Shown in pieces: positions 6,954 through 8,052 of a DNA stretch of 8,052 bases. The notes beneath the pieces were generated by a model that searched no databases, had not been told where the DNA came from, and saw only the letters and a program-made list of their open reading frames with translations. The first letter of the stretch is position 1. The number at the start of each line of letters is the position of its first letter. The position numbers were made by a program, and so were the translations under genes. The stretch comes from JACKPD01 sp034003145 (GTDB lineage: Bacteria > Spirochaetota > Spirochaetia > CADAEX01): contig JAVEZE010000126.1 of NCBI GenBank assembly GCA_034003145.1, positions 1 through 8,052 on the forward strand. Direction: 5' to 3'.

Positions 6954-7220
6954 TGCCGCGGTTATAGTCATGCATATAAAATCCGAGAAACTGCTAGACA
7001 GATTTTTATCATTATTATCCTTTTGGGAATATGTTCTGCAGAGTGTGGAAATGGAAGATGAAGCCTCAGCCTCAGCCTTTGCCTTTGCCTTTGCCTTTGC
7101 CTTTGCCTTTGCCTTTGCCGCGGCTCTCCCTGTTTCCTGATATATGCTGCTCTTTAAAATAATATCATTATCAGGATTCTGTTCATCTGATTCATGCTTT
7201 ATATCATTGCAGATGAGTTT
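6954..7220. repeat. Right copy of duplicated contig-end sequence (267 bp)
   Basis: Counterpart of 6641-6943. It starts immediately after the N gap with TGCCGCGGTTATAG, as at 6641, and ends with AGATGAGTTT, where the left copy stops at the gap. After 7220 the sequence continues uniquely into the WYL-coding part, so this copy has the complete upstream context. The left copy has the complete downstream context. Confidence 0.93.
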
Positions 7221-7472
7221 TCCGGCATCAGTTTTTACATCAAGTGATGTTAAAGAATTCCGGCAAGTCTGCTGAAGGCTGCAGAGCTTTGCCTCAAGTA
7301 TTCTGTCATATCTGAAAGTTCTCTCTTCGCCCCGCAGATAGCACCATCCCTTTAAATAGCCTCTGCCGTATAAAGGGTCACAGTCTGATAATACCCTTAT
7401 ATTTCTCTGTGAGACAACACCTGCCCCGTTAATATATTTTATGCTGTATTCATTGTTTTTAACCAATGTCAT
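6954..7472 (-). CDS. N-terminal part: WYL-like domain + Ala-Lys/Ala-Glu linker (split by assembly gap)
   Basis: N-terminal part of the protein whose C-terminus is at 5921-6943. I prefer ATG 7472 (AGGGG at 7478-7482, 5 nt upstream) over GTG 7478, which overlaps that site. Residues 9-58 resemble a WYL domain: YSIKYINGAGVVSQRNIRVL, then YLKGWCYLRGEERTFRYDRI, with the final R-T-F-R-Y-D-R-I closely matching the conserved WYL end; WCYL replaces the usual WYL triad. WYL domains bind nucleotide-type ligands or nucleic acid, often in defence regulators; here no HTH precedes it. Next come an acidic/polar stretch, the repeat linker (RAAAKAKAK... then EAEA), a polar basic stretch and the start of the membrane segment. 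Joining at the shared MTITAA gives about 412 residues with 9 hexamer units (C, H, D at 316, 347, 381). The WYL call is by eye. Confidence 0.75.
7064..7117. repeat. Hexamer array, 9 units (2 CCTCAG, 7 CCTTTG)
   Basis: Same array as at 6751-6840 but shorter and mostly of the CCTTTG type, encoding a mainly Ala-Lys linker (7 Ala-Lys, 2 Ala-Glu) instead of a mainly Ala-Glu one. The difference changes net linker charge from clearly acidic to basic if both variants are real alleles. Confidence 0.95.
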
Positions 7473-7527
7473 ATACACCCCTGATTAGCTGCGGATTATT
7501 TTATCCCAATCTTTCTGAAGATATAAA

Positions 7528-7544
7528 TGCATTATTTATGCCAA
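7528..7544 (-). promoter_or_regulatory. Sigma-54 (-24/-12) promoter of the WYL/transglutaminase gene
   Basis: Minus strand reads TTGGCATAAATAATGCA. It has the invariant GG and GC elements with 12-nt spacing and differs from YTGGCACG-N4-TTGCW at three positions. Predicted start of transcription is near 7517, about 45 nt upstream of the ATG at 7472. It faces away from the promoter at 7603-7619. Confidence 0.78.
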
Positions 7545-7554
7545 TCTCATATCA

Positions 7555-7595
7555 AAAAACAGCGGATAACAGGTAAAATTGAGTTGACTGTTTTT
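7555..7595. promoter_or_regulatory. Inverted repeat between divergent sigma-54 promoters, candidate activator site
   Basis: AAAAACAG at 7555-7562 and CTGTTTTT at 7588-7595 form 8-bp inverted arms centred near 7575, almost midway between the two -24 elements. An internal AACAG at 7568-7572 also pairs with CTGTT at 7588-7592. This is where a shared upstream activator site could sit, although it is closer to the promoters than classical enhancers. The arms are A/T-rich, so chance is possible. Confidence 0.35.
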
Positions 7596-7602
7596 ATTCT
7601 TG

Positions 7603-7619
7603 TTGGCATGGATAATGCT
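7603..7619 (+). promoter_or_regulatory. Sigma-54 (-24/-12) promoter of the CARF gene
   Basis: Plus strand reads TTGGCATGGATAATGCT. GG at 7605-7606 and GC at 7617-7618 have the required spacing; only positions 7 and 13 differ from YTGGCACG-N4-TTGCW. Predicted start of transcription is near 7629-7630, leaving about 26 nt before the ATG at 7656, with AAGGGA at 7641-7646 in the leader. It suggests that the regulator is itself sigma-54 dependent (autoactivation). Confidence 0.72.
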
Positions 7620-7629
7620 GTTGTATAAT
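7603..7629 (+). promoter_or_regulatory. Alternative sigma-70-like promoter of the CARF gene
   Basis: TTGGCA at 7603-7608 and a perfect TATAAT at 7624-7629, separated by 15 nt (shorter than the ideal 17). It overlaps the sigma-54 element, so the gene may have a basal housekeeping promoter as expected for a regulator that must be present before induction. The short spacer lowers confidence. Confidence 0.4.
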
Positions 7630-7655
7630 AAACCTGGAATAAGGGATGGAAAAAG

Positions 7656-8052
7656 ATGATGGAAAATATGAGAAACAATACAAAAGAAAAAATACTTTTT
7701 ACAATTGTCGGGAACCATGATCCCTATTCAGGTGAAGATTTGGGCCCTGTTCTCTCGTTTATCAGCAATGTTGATTTTTCACGAATCTTTCTATTCTGCA
7801 CCGGCCCGGGATACTTTGAAAGGGCTAAAACTATTGAGCAGGAATTCGCGTCAATCTCCCCTTCGGCGAAATTCAGCTTTATAAGCCTCGAACTCAAATC
7901 AGTAATTGATTATGATGAAATATTTCTAAAAATCAAATCAGCAGCAATAAAAATAGTGGAAAACCTGAATCAGGAAGAAATTGATATCTCAATTCTTCTT
8001 GACCCGGGAACACCCCAGATGCAGACATGCTGGTTTCTTCTTGCCCGCTCAG
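7656..8052 (+). CDS. CARF-domain protein, RtcR-like sensor (3'-truncated)
   Basis: First 132 codons of a gene that leaves the window. The start ATG 7656 (followed by another ATG at 7659) lies 10 nt after AAGGG; ATG 7668 is a further option. The sequence begins with a Rossmann-type strand and loop, ILFTIVGNHDPYSGEDLGPV (13-32), and reaches DPGTPQMQTCWFLLARS (116-132). Both resemble the CARF domain at the N-terminus of RtcR-family sigma-54 activators, where a similar GT-x-x-x-x-CWFLLA segment occurs. CARF domains bind nucleotide-type ligands such as cyclic oligoadenylates or RNA-end products. I infer, but cannot see, a downstream AAA+ sigma-54-interaction domain and HTH; a CARF effector nuclease or CARF-HTH protein is possible. 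The neighbouring sigma-54 promoters favour the activator. Confidence 0.8.
   Translation, partial: MMENMRNNTKEKILFTIVGNHDPYSGEDLGPVLSFISNVDFSRIFLFCTGPGYFERAKTIEQEFASISPSAKFSFISLELKSVIDYDEIFLKIKSAAIKIVENLNQEEIDISILLDPGTPQMQTCWFLLARS

Noticed and set aside
6867..7061. Plus-strand frame across the Ns
   Set aside because: Its sequence includes the artificial gap and lies antisense to the WYL/transglutaminase gene.
6751..7117. CRISPR array
   Set aside because: Units are contiguous 6-bp repeats without spacers and encode a dipeptide linker in frame.
6641..7220. True tandem duplication or insertion-sequence-type repeat
   Set aside because: No terminal inverted repeats or transposase; both copies stop exactly at the Ns, as expected for unmerged contig ends. 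Kept open pending long reads.
7536..7718. Minus-strand frame of 60 codons
   Set aside because: Covers the divergent promoter region and the start of the CARF gene, has no family resemblance and no good ribosome-binding site.

Overview
The window looks like a chromosomal piece from a Gram-negative, sigma-54-using bacterium of moderately low GC. The evidence is signal peptides and a lipobox, a DUF3047 protein, -24/-12 promoters and an RtcR-type CARF protein. I cannot name the genus. A run of 10 Ns at 6944-6953, flanked by near-identical sequence, shows this is a scaffolded draft, possibly metagenomic, assembly.

Region A (1-5007, all + strand) is one tightly packed operon that begins before the window. 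It encodes two ABC-transporter permeases (the first lacks its start), a TVP38/TMEM64 (VTT/DedA-like) membrane protein, a mercuric-reductase/lipoamide-dehydrogenase-like FAD disulfide oxidoreductase, an exported DUF3047 protein and a CDP-alcohol phosphatidyltransferase. Genes overlap by 4-8 nt or lie 15-22 nt apart. The content resembles the E. coli ydjXYZ-ynjABCDEF locus, which also combines TVP38 proteins, a YnjBCD-type ABC importer and the CDP-alcohol phosphatidyltransferase YnjF. The substrate is unknown.

Region B (5028-8052) is unlike region A and is the interesting part. It holds a small putative lipoprotein (minus), a long unusual membrane protein (minus) broken by the assembly gap, and the start of a divergent plus-strand CARF-domain gene that runs off the window. 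Once the gap is understood, the broken gene reads as a single protein of about 412 residues: an N-terminal WYL-like domain, an Ala-Lys/Ala-Glu repeat linker, one transmembrane segment, a proline-rich stretch, an EF-hand loop and a transglutaminase-like Cys-His-Asp domain. Each of the three genes is preceded by a good sigma-54 promoter of nearly the same sequence (TTGGCAT-N6-TGCW). The CARF protein resembles the sensor domain of RtcR-family sigma-54 activators. I therefore infer a self-contained module: a CARF sensor-activator switches on a WYL/transglutaminase membrane effector and a lipoprotein.

Across the gap, 303 bp on the left and 267 bp on the right are identical by eye except for hexamer copy number (15 versus 9 units, exactly the 36-bp length difference). 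This points to two unmerged overlapping contig ends, with a length-variable linker array inside the gene.
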